A stretch of DNA of 17,718 nt from Melioribacteraceae bacterium (lineage in GTDB: Bacteria; Bacteroidota; Ignavibacteria; Ignavibacteriales; Melioribacteraceae), in contig WFQV01000507.1 of NCBI GenBank assembly GCA_015486905.1, positions 1 through 17,718 on the forward strand, read 5' to 3'. A program made the translations under genes and the position numbers. The notes beneath the pieces are model-generated. The model made no database searches. It worked only from the letters and a program-made list of their open reading frames with translations, and was not told where the DNA came from. Below are positions 1 through 6,834 of this stretch, one piece after another (the first letter of the stretch is position 1; every line of letters begins with the position of its first letter).

Positions 1-243
1 AATTTCAATTATTACAAAAAGTTTAAAATATTTTGACAAAAAAAACGAAGATTTGATTGAGGATACTATTCAGCACTTTTTAAGATGTTCATTTTTCAAA
101 CCTATTAATCCTTTCCCTACTTCCATGCATGGATGGTTGGATATTGAGCCGTCATTGCGATTCCACATTATACTTGGGAAGGCGGACAATCCATTCATCC
201 AATTATCCAATCAAGTTACTCGTCACGCATTCAGTATTCCTAT
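1..243. other. Gene-free stretch downstream of the kinase gene
   Basis: No credible reading frame is visible on either strand. The first 120 bases are AT-rich and unstructured to my eye, and I see no intrinsic terminator for the kinase transcript. The remainder contains the octamer-repeat element listed separately. Confidence 0.5.
127..212. repeat. Intergenic octamer-repeat element, copy 1
   Basis: On the right, three tandem 8-bp units of the form ATCCANYC or close variants occupy 189-212 (ATCCATTC, ATCCAATT, ATCCAATC). On the left, two units in the opposite orientation occupy 127-142 (GCATGGAT, GGTTGGAT). They enclose a core of about 46 bp that includes GTCATTGCGA and ends with GGGAAGGCGGA. 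The right end, including GAAGGCGGA followed by the octamers, matches the element at 2931-2970. The 14-mer at 131-144 is the exact reverse complement of 2937-2950. This looks like a dispersed non-coding repeat; no transposase is associated. Confidence 0.7.
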
Positions 244-1524
244 TCAATTTTGCAAAGGCAAAGAGAAATAAAATTTACTTCCCTTTCCCACTTGGCTTTC
301 CGCCCAAACCTTACCACTGTGACCATCAATAATTTTCTTAACAATATTCAGGCCCAAACCTATACTTGATTCACCCCCGGTGGTTTTGGTGCTTATTTTG
401 CTGAAAGGTTTAAAAAGCAATTGAATTTCGTTCTCTGGAATTCCTTGCCCGTGGTCTTCAACGCAAACCTCAACCAATGAATCTTTTAATTTTAAGTAAA
501 TATTAATTTCCGTTTCAGGGTAAGAATATTTAACCGCGTTGGAAATAAGGTTGTGCATTACCTGCTCAATTTTAACCTTGTCAAAATTAAATTTAAGTTC
601 TTCAATGTCCGTAATAAAATTCAATTTCATCGATTTTTTCTCGGCGGCAATTTTATTGTACAGTATTGATGTTTTAACCACATCCACCAAATCATTTTCC
701 TTTTTATTTAACGTTAATTCACCGCCGGCTTCAATCACTGCAACGTTAAGTAAATCGGTAAGAAGCTTAAGTACAAAATCGGCTGACTTTCTTATTATTC
801 CGATAAACTCTTGTACATTATCCTCTAAGTTTTCGCCGTAATCGTCGAGGATTAATTGCGAATAAGAAAGAATTAATCCAACGGGGTTGCGGATATCATG
901 AGCTGCCATACTTAAAAATTTATTTTTGTCTTCATTTAATTTTTGAAGTTGGAGATTTTTCCTTGCCATTTCCTTGTGTAGTTCGGTCAACTTTTTGTTT
1001 GTGTCAACCAACTCCTGGTTCTTCTGAATAGCGTTCTCATAAGTAGAAAGCAGCAAGTCCAAAATTTGCATTTTATCCGAGTTAATAAAATAATTTTTCC
1101 CGCCGAAATTTATTTCAATCCCCATATCCGAGCGCATAGATTTCTTACGCATTTCCATATTAATCAAGATAAAATTAATTCTGGAAATCAAAGTGTCGGG
1201 ATTGTAAGGTTTGGTCATAAAATTATCGGCGCCTGCTTCCAAGCCTTTAATTACGTCGGAAGGGTCGGATAAAGTTGTAAGAAGCATAACAGGAATATTT
1301 TTTGTCTCGGGATTGTTTTTTACCGCTTTGCAAAGCTCGTAGCCGTTCATCTCGGGCATAACGATGTCCGTAATAATCAAGTCGGGCAAAGTAACCTTGA
1401 CTTTCTCAAGTGCTTCCCTACCGTTTATCGCAAAATCATATTCAAATCCTGCATCTTCAAGTACAATTTTTAATTGCTCAAGTTGCGTAGGACTGTCTTC
1501 CACAATAAAAATTTTACTATTCAT
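244..1524 (-). CDS. Response-regulator/histidine kinase hybrid (receiver + HisKA + HATPase_c)
   Basis: A cytoplasmic sensor kinase of 426 residues with no membrane segment. An N-terminal receiver domain (about 1-120) has the acidic pair E9/D10, the phospho-acceptor D53 in ITDIVMP and the conserved K105. A helical linker, probably coiled coil (about 155-203), leads to the HisKA domain with the phospho-acceptor H209 in AAHDIRNP. The HATPase domain follows (about 310-424), with the N-box N325/N329 in HNLISNA, the G1 motif DHGQGIP (357-363) and the G2 motif IGLGLNIV (388-395). All catalytic residues look intact. The receiver sits in front of the kinase core, so input is probably phosphorylation by another kinase rather than a ligand. 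The start lies 3 bp after the cheB-like stop codon, so the two genes are almost certainly co-transcribed. No output domain is present and the partner regulator is unknown. The domain assignment is secure; the role is inferred. Confidence 0.95.
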   Translation of the reverse strand: MNSKIFIVEDSPTQLEQLKIVLEDAGFEYDFAINGREALEKVKVTLPDLIITDIVMPEMNGYELCKAVKNNPETKNIPVMLLTTLSDPSDVIKGLEAGADNFMTKPYNPDTLISRINFILINMEMRKKSMRSDMGIEINFGGKNYFINSDKMQILDLLLSTYENAIQKNQELVDTNKKLTELHKEMARKNLQLQKLNEDKNKFLSMAAHDIRNPVGLILSYSQLILDDYGENLEDNVQEFIGIIRKSADFVLKLLTDLLNVAVIEAGGELTLNKKENDLVDVVKTSILYNKIAAEKKSMKLNFITDIEELKFNFDKVKIEQVMHNLISNAVKYSYPETEINIYLKLKDSLVEVCVEDHGQGIPENEIQLLFKPFSKISTKTTGGESSIGLGLNIVKKIIDGHSGKVWAESQVGKGSKFYFSLPLQN

Positions 1525-1527
1525 TAT

Positions 1528-2574
1528 TTACCCCAATTTGTTTAAAAAATCACTTATTTCTTCAGGCTTAAGGACGAAATTAGCGGCGCCCAAATCAATA
1601 GCTGCCTTAGGCATTCCGAAAACAATGGCGCTTCCTTTGTCCTGTGCAATTGTAATTCCCCCCTTGTTTTTAATATCCAAAAGTTCCTCGGCACCATCAT
1701 TGCCCATCCCTGAAAGTAAAATTGCAGCCACATCGTCGTTAAAATTTTTTGCCACCGAATCGAAGAATACCGAAACGGAAGGTTTACAACTGTGAACGGG
1801 CGGCGAGTCGATTAATTTTACTATTAGATTTTTAGTAACTGTCAAATGGTAATTATCCGGTGCAAAGTAAATGATGCCGGCTGAAAGATGTTCCCCTTCC
1901 TCGGCTATCTTAACTTTTAGTTTTGTATTAGAATCTAACCAAGTAACCAAACTATTTAAAAAGCCGGGAGTAATATGCTGAACAACAACAAGGGGAATAT
2001 TAAAATCTTTTTTAACATTTGAAAATATTTCATTCAGAATTTGAGGACCGCCCGTTGAAACCCCGACAGCGACAAATTTAATTTTACCCCTAACTTGCGG
2101 TTCTTCATCAAAAGTTTTAATAAATTTTCTTTCAACTACTTTCCGTATTTTCCTGCTCCTTTTCCTTTTTATGGTTTTGACTCCTGCAATAATTTTTAAC
2201 TCACGGCGAAGTTTTTCAGAGTAATCGTCAAAGTCGGGTTCACCTAATGATTTGGGTTTTTCAAAAACACTAATAGCTCCTTCCTCCAAGGCTTTAAAAA
2301 CCTGCTCTTTATTTTTCGGGTCGAAAAGTGTACTCATTATTACAATAGGGACAGGGTTCTCAGCCATAATTTCTCGCGTGGCATAAAGTCCGTCCCTGCC
2401 ACGGAGGTTAACGTCCATAGTGATTACGTCGGGTTTGTTTTCCTTAACAAAATTAATAGCCTCCTCGCCCGATTCCACTTCGCCTATTACTTGAAACTCG
2501 GAATCCTCTTCGAGTATAGCTTTAATAATTTCTCTTACTACTTTCGAATCATCAACGATTAATACTTTTTTCAT
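1528..2574 (-). CDS. cheB: CheB-type chemotaxis response regulator / protein-glutamate methylesterase
   Basis: 348 residues, the usual CheB length. The receiver domain (1-125) has D8/D9, the phospho-acceptor D54 in ITMDVN, S81 and K106. The C-terminal methylesterase domain (about 165-348) carries the classic triad: S173 in VGVSTGGP, H200 in VVVQHITPGF and D293 in SGMGNDGAEE. The family removes methyl groups from, and deamidates, glutamyl residues of chemoreceptors, and is activated by phosphorylation of the receiver. Two oddities are visible. The loop after the phospho-Asp reads DVNLRGRDG rather than the usual DVEMPxMDG. The inter-domain linker (about 131-155) is very rich in Lys and Arg. The downstream neighbour is a receiver-kinase, which may phosphorylate this protein. 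No cheR or receptor gene is in the window, so the substrate is unknown and a non-motility role is possible. The start is ATG with only a weak purine-rich stretch upstream. Confidence 0.93.
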   Translation of the reverse strand: MKKVLIVDDSKVVREIIKAILEEDSEFQVIGEVESGEEAINFVKENKPDVITMDVNLRGRDGLYATREIMAENPVPIVIMSTLFDPKNKEQVFKALEEGAISVFEKPKSLGEPDFDDYSEKLRRELKIIAGVKTIKRKRSRKIRKVVERKFIKTFDEEPQVRGKIKFVAVGVSTGGPQILNEIFSNVKKDFNIPLVVVQHITPGFLNSLVTWLDSNTKLKVKIAEEGEHLSAGIIYFAPDNYHLTVTKNLIVKLIDSPPVHSCKPSVSVFFDSVAKNFNDDVAAILLSGMGNDGAEELLDIKNKGGITIAQDKGSAIVFGMPKAAIDLGAANFVLKPEEISDFLNKLG

Positions 2575-2672
2575 CTGATTATTTCCCTACGAAGTTTTGT
2601 CACGATTTTTATCTTCCCCAAACAAGCAAAACCAAAAATCGCGCCAAAACACTTTAGTTTTTTCTCTCGTCC

Positions 2673-2698
2673 TAACCCCGAGCTGAAGCTCGGGGTTA
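2673..2698. repeat. Perfect 12-bp palindrome (REP-like hairpin)
   Basis: TAACCCCGAGCT (2673-2684) and AGCTCGGGGTTA (2687-2698) are perfectly complementary around a 2-base centre (GA). The element lies about 100 bp upstream of the CheB-like gene, in the probable leader of that transcript. There is no U-tract on either side, so it is not a typical intrinsic terminator. GC-rich palindromes of this style are common dispersed intergenic elements in AT-rich Bacteroidota-type genomes. That comparison is from general knowledge, not from a search. Confidence 0.75.
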
Positions 2699-2816
2699 AT
2701 GAAATTTCGCTCATGTAGAGCTTTGTTAAAATTATTTTGTACGCTTTGTTTTTCGGTAATCTGTAACAAGTCTTAACCTCAACCTCTAAACAAAAAATAA
2801 CAGAACAATCATCCAT

Positions 2817-2937
2817 CCTGTCGCGACGAAGTCAAGCGAAGCGCAGACGAAGTCGGACCTGTCACGGCGTAGCCCCGATTTATCGGGACGAAGACGGACC
2901 TGTCGCGACGAATCCCGAATTGTCGGGAGAAGGCGGA
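2817..2937. repeat. Three tandem ~41-bp repeat units with internal hairpins
   Basis: Units run 2817-2857, 2858-2898 and 2899-2937. Each begins CCTGTC followed by RCGRCG, and each ends in an AAG.CGGA-like tail (AAGTCGGA, AAGACGGA, AAGGCGGA). The middles of units 2 and 3 carry small inverted repeats, CCCGAT-TT-ATCGGG and TCCCGA-ATTG-TCGGGA; unit 1 instead has a purine-rich AAGCGAAGCGCAGA. The block is flanked by ATCCA-type octamers on both sides. Confidence 0.8.
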
Positions 2938-2938
2938 T

Positions 2939-2970
2939 ATCCAACCATCCAATCATCCAGCCATCCAATC
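2939..2970. repeat. Four-copy 8-bp tandem repeat (ATCCANYC), part of element copy 2
   Basis: The array reads ATCCAACC, ATCCAATC, ATCCAGCC, ATCCAATC with an exact 8-bp period. It directly follows the third 41-bp unit and is related to the octamer array at 189-212, including the shared GAAGGCGGA lead-in. Confidence 0.8.
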
Positions 2971-2993
2971 AATTTATTCCTTACACATTCTTC

Positions 2994-3015
2994 ACCTGCC
3001 TACCGGCAGGCAGGT
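2994..3015. repeat. ACCTGCC...GGCAGGT palindrome
   Basis: ACCTGCC (2994-3000) pairs perfectly with GGCAGGT (3009-3015) around an 8-base loop that itself contains CCGG. It lies about 90 bp beyond the terminator of the large operon, in an AT-rich stretch, and stands out by GC content. It is probably another dispersed intergenic palindrome. Confidence 0.7.
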
Positions 3016-3084
3016 TCATAAATAATATAATTCTCTTGAGTCTCTTAAACTTAGTCATAATTGTTTCATTACGTTATTTTATTT

Positions 3085-3124
3085 TGTTAAAAAAATAAAA
3101 AAAAGCGGGAACAAGTCCCGCTTT
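3085..3124 (-). terminator. Intrinsic terminator of the seven-gene operon
   Basis: Read on the minus strand, a 9-bp perfect stem (AAAGCGGGA with TCCCGCTTT, 3116-3124 and 3102-3110) closes a 5-base loop. It is followed by a U-rich tract of about 15 bases interrupted by a single A (3087-3101). The stem begins 5 bases after the TAA stop codon of the last gene. This is a textbook Rho-independent terminator and defines the 3' end of the operon. Confidence 0.93.
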
Positions 3125-3129
3125 AACTT

Positions 3130-4476
3130 TTACTTCATTAAGAGCATCTTACGCGATGCACTAAAGTTCTTTGTCCTCAGAGTGTAAATGTACATTCCGC
3201 TGGCAAGATTCCTTGCGTTAAACGTAACTTGGTAAGTCCCCGCTGCTTTGTTTTCGTTAACTAAAGTAGCAACTTCACGGCCTACTATGTCGTAAACCTT
3301 AAGGGAAACAAACTGTGCTCTCGGAATACTGAATTTAATATTCGTAGTAGGATTGAAGGGATTCGGGTAATTTTGACCGAGTGTAAAATGCTTTGGCATC
3401 ACTCCTTCTTCTTTCTTGACTTCCGAAGGGTTGTATTTCCAAACACCTACAACATTATAGTCGTAATCTGCCAAATACATTGTTTTGCCGTCATTACTCC
3501 AAGCGGCTCCTCTCGGGCTGTAAACACCGCCATTTGAGGAATCGCCCATTGGAACGCCTACACTGTCAACAATTTTCTTTGTTGTAATATCAAATGCGTA
3601 CCACATTCCGCCTTTGGGACCTGACCAGTCCGGTCTTAAATCGCCTGCCCAAAGCAATCCGTTCGGACCCCAGTCGAGGCAGCTTGCCCAAAGTTTAACT
3701 TCCGCAATAACCGTGTCTCTTCCGTCTTTAGTTTTAGCAGGTACATTATACCAATTACCTAATGTATCCACCGGTGTAAAAGGAACCAAGCCCGGTGCGT
3801 CGCTGTGAAAATGAGGGATACCAAAACCAGACCATGTTGAACCGGTGTAAATGTCTTTCCCTTCGGGTGTAACAACAATTGATCTCAAGATATATTTCAT
3901 TGAGTCAACTGCGTTACCGACAAAGTTAAAGTTGTTGTCCAAAATAAACATTGGACGACCTTTCGGGACAACGTAAGTAATGTAAATATTACCGTCGTTT
4001 GCTTGTGCTGCTTCGGTTAGAGATTTTGCTTCCGGTGCAACCCACTTATTCAATGCTTTGTGAGTTTGATAATCGATACGATAGAGAGTATGACCTGCCA
4101 CGTAAAGAATGTTACCGTCTTTATCGAGTCCAATACCCTTTCCGCTGGAGGTTAATGTATCTATGCTTCCGTCCGGTAATTCAAGATATTCAAGCGGCGA
4201 GCCTGAAACATGGTTGCCGGTTGTGGGATCAAGAATGTAAATAGGACGAAGATTTACCGTATCGCCTGCATCTGTAAACAGTGTATCCTGTGCAAGGTTG
4301 CCGTGCAGGGCAAGCCAAACATTGCCGTCAGGGGCAACGGCAACACCGTGAACACCCCAACTATTACTTTGCGGCAAATGAAAATCATATAATAGATGAT
4401 CAAATTGCCAATTTTGTGCTTGGGATATTCCTGCTAAGAAGAATAATCCCAGTACCAAGGTTGCTAATTTTTTCAT
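3130..4476 (-). CDS. Secreted beta-propeller (NHL-like) protein with type IX secretion C-terminal domain
   Basis: 448 residues. A signal peptide (1-20, likely cleaved SQA|QN) precedes a propeller region (about 38-350). Six repeated blade-like segments are visible, each with a x-PDG-N or x-DG-x-hydrophobic turn: VAVAPDGNVWLA, IGLDKDGNILYV, AQANDGNIYIT, VVTPEGKDIYT, LDWGPNGLLWAG and AAWSNDGKTMYLA. The C-terminus (about 364-448) is a classic type-A T9SS sorting domain: YPNPFNPTTNI, then VYDIVGREVATLV, then LASGMYIYTL, ending KMLLMK. By family knowledge such proteins cross the outer membrane through the type IX machinery and are anchored or released. The ATG is preceded by AGGAG 5 bases upstream. 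It is the last gene of the operon, followed by a strong terminator. The ligand or activity is unknown; propellers of this type may be binding or lyase scaffolds. Confidence 0.9.
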   Translation of the reverse strand: MKKLATLVLGLFFLAGISQAQNWQFDHLLYDFHLPQSNSWGVHGVAVAPDGNVWLALHGNLAQDTLFTDAGDTVNLRPIYILDPTTGNHVSGSPLEYLELPDGSIDTLTSSGKGIGLDKDGNILYVAGHTLYRIDYQTHKALNKWVAPEAKSLTEAAQANDGNIYITYVVPKGRPMFILDNNFNFVGNAVDSMKYILRSIVVTPEGKDIYTGSTWSGFGIPHFHSDAPGLVPFTPVDTLGNWYNVPAKTKDGRDTVIAEVKLWASCLDWGPNGLLWAGDLRPDWSGPKGGMWYAFDITTKKIVDSVGVPMGDSSNGGVYSPRGAAWSNDGKTMYLADYDYNVVGVWKYNPSEVKKEEGVMPKHFTLGQNYPNPFNPTTNIKFSIPRAQFVSLKVYDIVGREVATLVNENKAAGTYQVTFNARNLASGMYIYTLRTKNFSASRKMLLMK

Positions 4477-4524
4477 AGCTACTCCTTATTTTTTGTTAAT
4501 GGATAATGTTATTTAAGTTTAAAT

Positions 4525-5733
4525 CTACTGCCTTCCGTAATATGGTGCTCCTTTCATTCTTGTGTTAATTTTTAATACACGTCTTTTCTTTACATCGGTA
4601 TTTTTACGCGTTACGTAAATGTATTTTCCATTTCCCCAAGTAATTGTGTAAATACTAGGACCTAAAATTCCTTTGTACAATGGCGAAAGCGAACCGCTTT
4701 TATGAAGTACCAATATTCCTTCCTCTTGATCCGTACCTATTAACATTTTACCGTCTTGTGAAAATGCAATAGACATTATTTGATTGCCGAAGAAATATTT
4801 ATCGAAATCAAGGACAAGCTCTGTTGCACCGAGTGTGTCAACTCCGTTAAGAATTTGATTTCTCCAAATGCCGTTCATAATGTGAGTTGTGTCCTTCCCT
4901 GTGTATTTACCTGCAACATAAACATAACCGTTAAAAATCCTAACCGCATTAATGTAAATCTCAGGATATTTTTTAACCGTCTTAACTGACTTATCCGATG
5001 CGACACGGTAGATTGCATTACCGCCTCCACCGCAATAAATATTACCGTCTTGGTCCAAATCCAAATCGAAAGCACCGCCGGGAAGCACTGCAAATAAAGC
5101 GTCCCCGCCACCGCCGGGTTTAATCTTAAGTAAGTACTGCAAACCGAAAACGTAATAAATTCCGCCATCAGGCGCCCATTTCATATGGGTTGCCAAACCT
5201 CTTATCAGTTTTGAATAGTCGGAAACTGTACCGTCGGGGGCTATTTTCTTTACAGGTTTAGCGTTTAAGGAAACGTAAACGTTTTCGTCTTTATCAACCG
5301 CAATACCGTAAGGGTCGTCGTAATCGTCAAAGCCGCCTATTTCAACAAAAATAGGCTGAAGTTTGTAGGGGGAATATTCGGCAAATTTTAAGGCACCTTT
5401 AACACGAATTTGAATTTTAATCGAATCGCTTATTACATTTGCCGGGATCACTCTTAACAAGGTTGTCGTACTTGAAAGCACCGTCCCTTTTTGACCGTTA
5501 AAATAAACGTCATTCTCCTCCGCTACAGCAGAAAAGTTCTTACCTGTAATTGTAAGAGTATCGACACCGGCAAAAGCCGAATCCGCCGGTTGAACCGCAG
5601 TAATTTGAGGATCGGGTTTGAATTTTTCATTCGGATTATAAAGGCTGGGCGGATAATCGTTTGTACAGCTCTGTAAAAGAACGAACAACGAGAAAATTGT
5701 AATTGTAATTAAAACTTTAATTTTATCCTTCAT
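4525..5733 (-). CDS. Outer-membrane lipoprotein with IPT/TIG domain and NHL-like propeller
   Basis: 402 residues from the ATG at 5733. A TTG five codons upstream is in frame but lies within the Shine-Dalgarno area, so I prefer the ATG. The lipoprotein signal ends in the lipobox LLQSC, with Cys23 as the lipidated residue. An IPT/TIG immunoglobulin-like fold follows (about 43-122: ITAVQPADSAFAGVDTLTITGKNF, then VYFNGQKGTV). Next comes a propeller with NHL-like repeats (about 130-395), for example DPYGIAVDKDENVYVSL and FDLDLDQDGNIYCGG. TIG-plus-propeller lipoproteins occur next to outer-membrane uptake systems in Bacteroidota, often as presumed surface glycan-binding proteins. The same role here is inference from the neighbouring TonB receptors. 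It lies 36 bp after the PorV-like stop codon and 48 bp before the next start. Confidence 0.9.
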   Translation of the reverse strand: MKDKIKVLITITIFSLFVLLQSCTNDYPPSLYNPNEKFKPDPQITAVQPADSAFAGVDTLTITGKNFSAVAEENDVYFNGQKGTVLSSTTTLLRVIPANVISDSIKIQIRVKGALKFAEYSPYKLQPIFVEIGGFDDYDDPYGIAVDKDENVYVSLNAKPVKKIAPDGTVSDYSKLIRGLATHMKWAPDGGIYYVFGLQYLLKIKPGGGGDALFAVLPGGAFDLDLDQDGNIYCGGGGNAIYRVASDKSVKTVKKYPEIYINAVRIFNGYVYVAGKYTGKDTTHIMNGIWRNQILNGVDTLGATELVLDFDKYFFGNQIMSIAFSQDGKMLIGTDQEEGILVLHKSGSLSPLYKGILGPSIYTITWGNGKYIYVTRKNTDVKKRRVLKINTRMKGAPYYGRQ

Positions 5734-5740
5734 CAGTAAA

Positions 5741-5746
5741 CTCCTC
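5741..5746 (-). promoter_or_regulatory. Ribosome binding site deciding the lipoprotein start
   Basis: GAGGAG on the minus strand lies 7 bases upstream of the ATG at 5733. The in-frame TTG at 5748 lies immediately upstream of this site and would encode it, which argues for the shorter protein starting MKDKIK, a clean lipoprotein signal. Confidence 0.85.
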
Positions 5747-5769
5747 AAAGTTTTCCTAAGTTTATTTTA

Positions 5770-6807
5770 TTAAAAAGCAAATTGAAAAGTAAAACGATTC
5801 ACATCATTAAACGTCGTAAACGGCGTGTAGGAATAATCAAATGCAAAACCGAATTTTCTTATCCCGGCGCCCACCGAATAACTGTAATCGTCCTGTGTCG
5901 TAATATAACCGGCGCGAAGGAAAAGCATATTCTTAAATGAATATTCACCTCCGATTGAGAGATATTCGGGGAATGAACGCGGGTGAACCGCATCAATTGT
6001 GAGATTAAACGCATTGTCCTTTTCCCATTTGGGGAAGAAATCCAATACATTCATTCCGATTCCCATTTTAAAAGTAAGCGGCAATTGAAAACTTTCCTTC
6101 TCATATTTAACTTCTTGGGCAAAATTTCTAATTGACATTCCAAAAGCCAAACTCTTGAAACCGGTCTTGTACAAAGTTCCGAAATCAAAAGCAATTACGC
6201 CCATTGCGTAATCTTTAACTTCCTTGCCTGTCAAAGTATTACCGGTGTAAACAGGCACATAGCTTGAGCCTAATCTTTGATGAACATACTTAATTTGACC
6301 ACCGACCGAAAACTTATCCGAAAGTTCCTTAGCGTAGCCTATGCCCACAGCGTAAGCACTAGGCATTGCCCAGCCTGCATCAATATCTTCGTATCCTGAG
6401 GGTTGGTCGGGCGCCACACGTGTCCATTCGAATTTGCCGTAATCGATGTAGAGAAAACTGACGCCTATCACACCGTATTTCCCTTCCCGCCAGTTAAAAG
6501 CCGCGGAAGCGGAATAATATTTAATATCTGCAATCCAGTTCATCTGATTGGCAATGAAATCGAATGTCGTCCCCATTCTTGCCATCCCCGCAGGGTTGTG
6601 GAATAACGAAATAGAAGACCCCTCGTAAGTTGTGAACGCTTCGGCTAATGCAGCGGCTCTTGCATTAGTACCAACGCTAAGAAATTGAAAACCGGTTTGA
6701 GCGAGTTTTTCATTATTGCCGGTATTCCCTTGTGAAAATGCCGCAGAGGGAGATAAGAAAAATGCGATTAAGATTAACGTTAATGTTTTAGCAAGTGCTT
6801 TTTTCAT
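5770..6807 (-). CDS. PorV/PorQ-family outer-membrane beta-barrel protein
   Basis: 345 residues. A signal peptide (1 to about 26, ending AFS|QG) is followed by the family's N-terminal signature, FLSVGTNARAAALAEAFTTYEGSSISLFHNPAGMA (about 42-76, key residues G-x-N-A-R-A, N-P-A-G). The rest alternates amphipathic strands with many aromatic residues and ends in Phe (FTFQFAF), typical of an outer-membrane barrel. PorV is the outer-membrane shuttle that receives T9SS cargo; PorQ and many uncharacterised paralogues share the fold, so the exact function is not settled by sequence. It sits between T9SS-type cargo genes, which supports a role in exporting or anchoring them. The start ATG is preceded by AGGAG with a 7-base spacer, and the gap from the upstream gene is 27 bp. 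The barrel is related to the FadL-like fold, so a transport role cannot be excluded. Confidence 0.88.
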   Translation of the reverse strand: MKKALAKTLTLILIAFFLSPSAAFSQGNTGNNEKLAQTGFQFLSVGTNARAAALAEAFTTYEGSSISLFHNPAGMARMGTTFDFIANQMNWIADIKYYSASAAFNWREGKYGVIGVSFLYIDYGKFEWTRVAPDQPSGYEDIDAGWAMPSAYAVGIGYAKELSDKFSVGGQIKYVHQRLGSSYVPVYTGNTLTGKEVKDYAMGVIAFDFGTLYKTGFKSLAFGMSIRNFAQEVKYEKESFQLPLTFKMGIGMNVLDFFPKWEKDNAFNLTIDAVHPRSFPEYLSIGGEYSFKNMLFLRAGYITTQDDYSYSVGAGIRKFGFAFDYSYTPFTTFNDVNRFTFQFAF

Positions 6808-6834
6808 TTTGTTGCTCCTAAGTATATTTAAACT

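Larger units (their letters stand above)
2575..3084. other. Repeat-rich intergenic spacer between the two transcription units
   Basis: About 510 bases with no convincing gene. The spacer holds a 12-bp perfect palindrome (2673-2698), a single octamer ATCCATCC (2811-2818), three 41-bp tandem repeats (2817-2937), four 8-bp units (2939-2970) and a CCTGCC...GGCAGG palindrome (2994-3015). The promoter of the cheB-kinase module must lie here or further upstream, but no box stands out enough to call. The GC-rich repeat block contrasts strongly with the AT-rich flanks. Confidence 0.7.

Noticed and set aside
2571..2816. 81-residue minus-strand reading frame overlapping the CheB start by an ATGA junction
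   Set aside because: It begins inside the repeat block, runs through the perfect palindrome at 2673-2698, has no ribosome binding site and no recognisable protein features. It is most likely chance.
2817..2937. Possible CRISPR array
   Set aside because: The units are contiguous tandem repeats without unique spacers, the middles vary, and there are no cas genes nearby.
5734..5748. TTG start for the lipoprotein (five extra residues)
   Set aside because: The Shine-Dalgarno GAGGAG lies downstream of the TTG and at proper distance from the ATG at 5733, which gives a clean lipoprotein signal.
6808..6834. Internal terminator or promoter between operon genes
   Set aside because: No hairpin with a U-tract is visible in this or the other short gaps; the only strong terminator is at 3102-3124.
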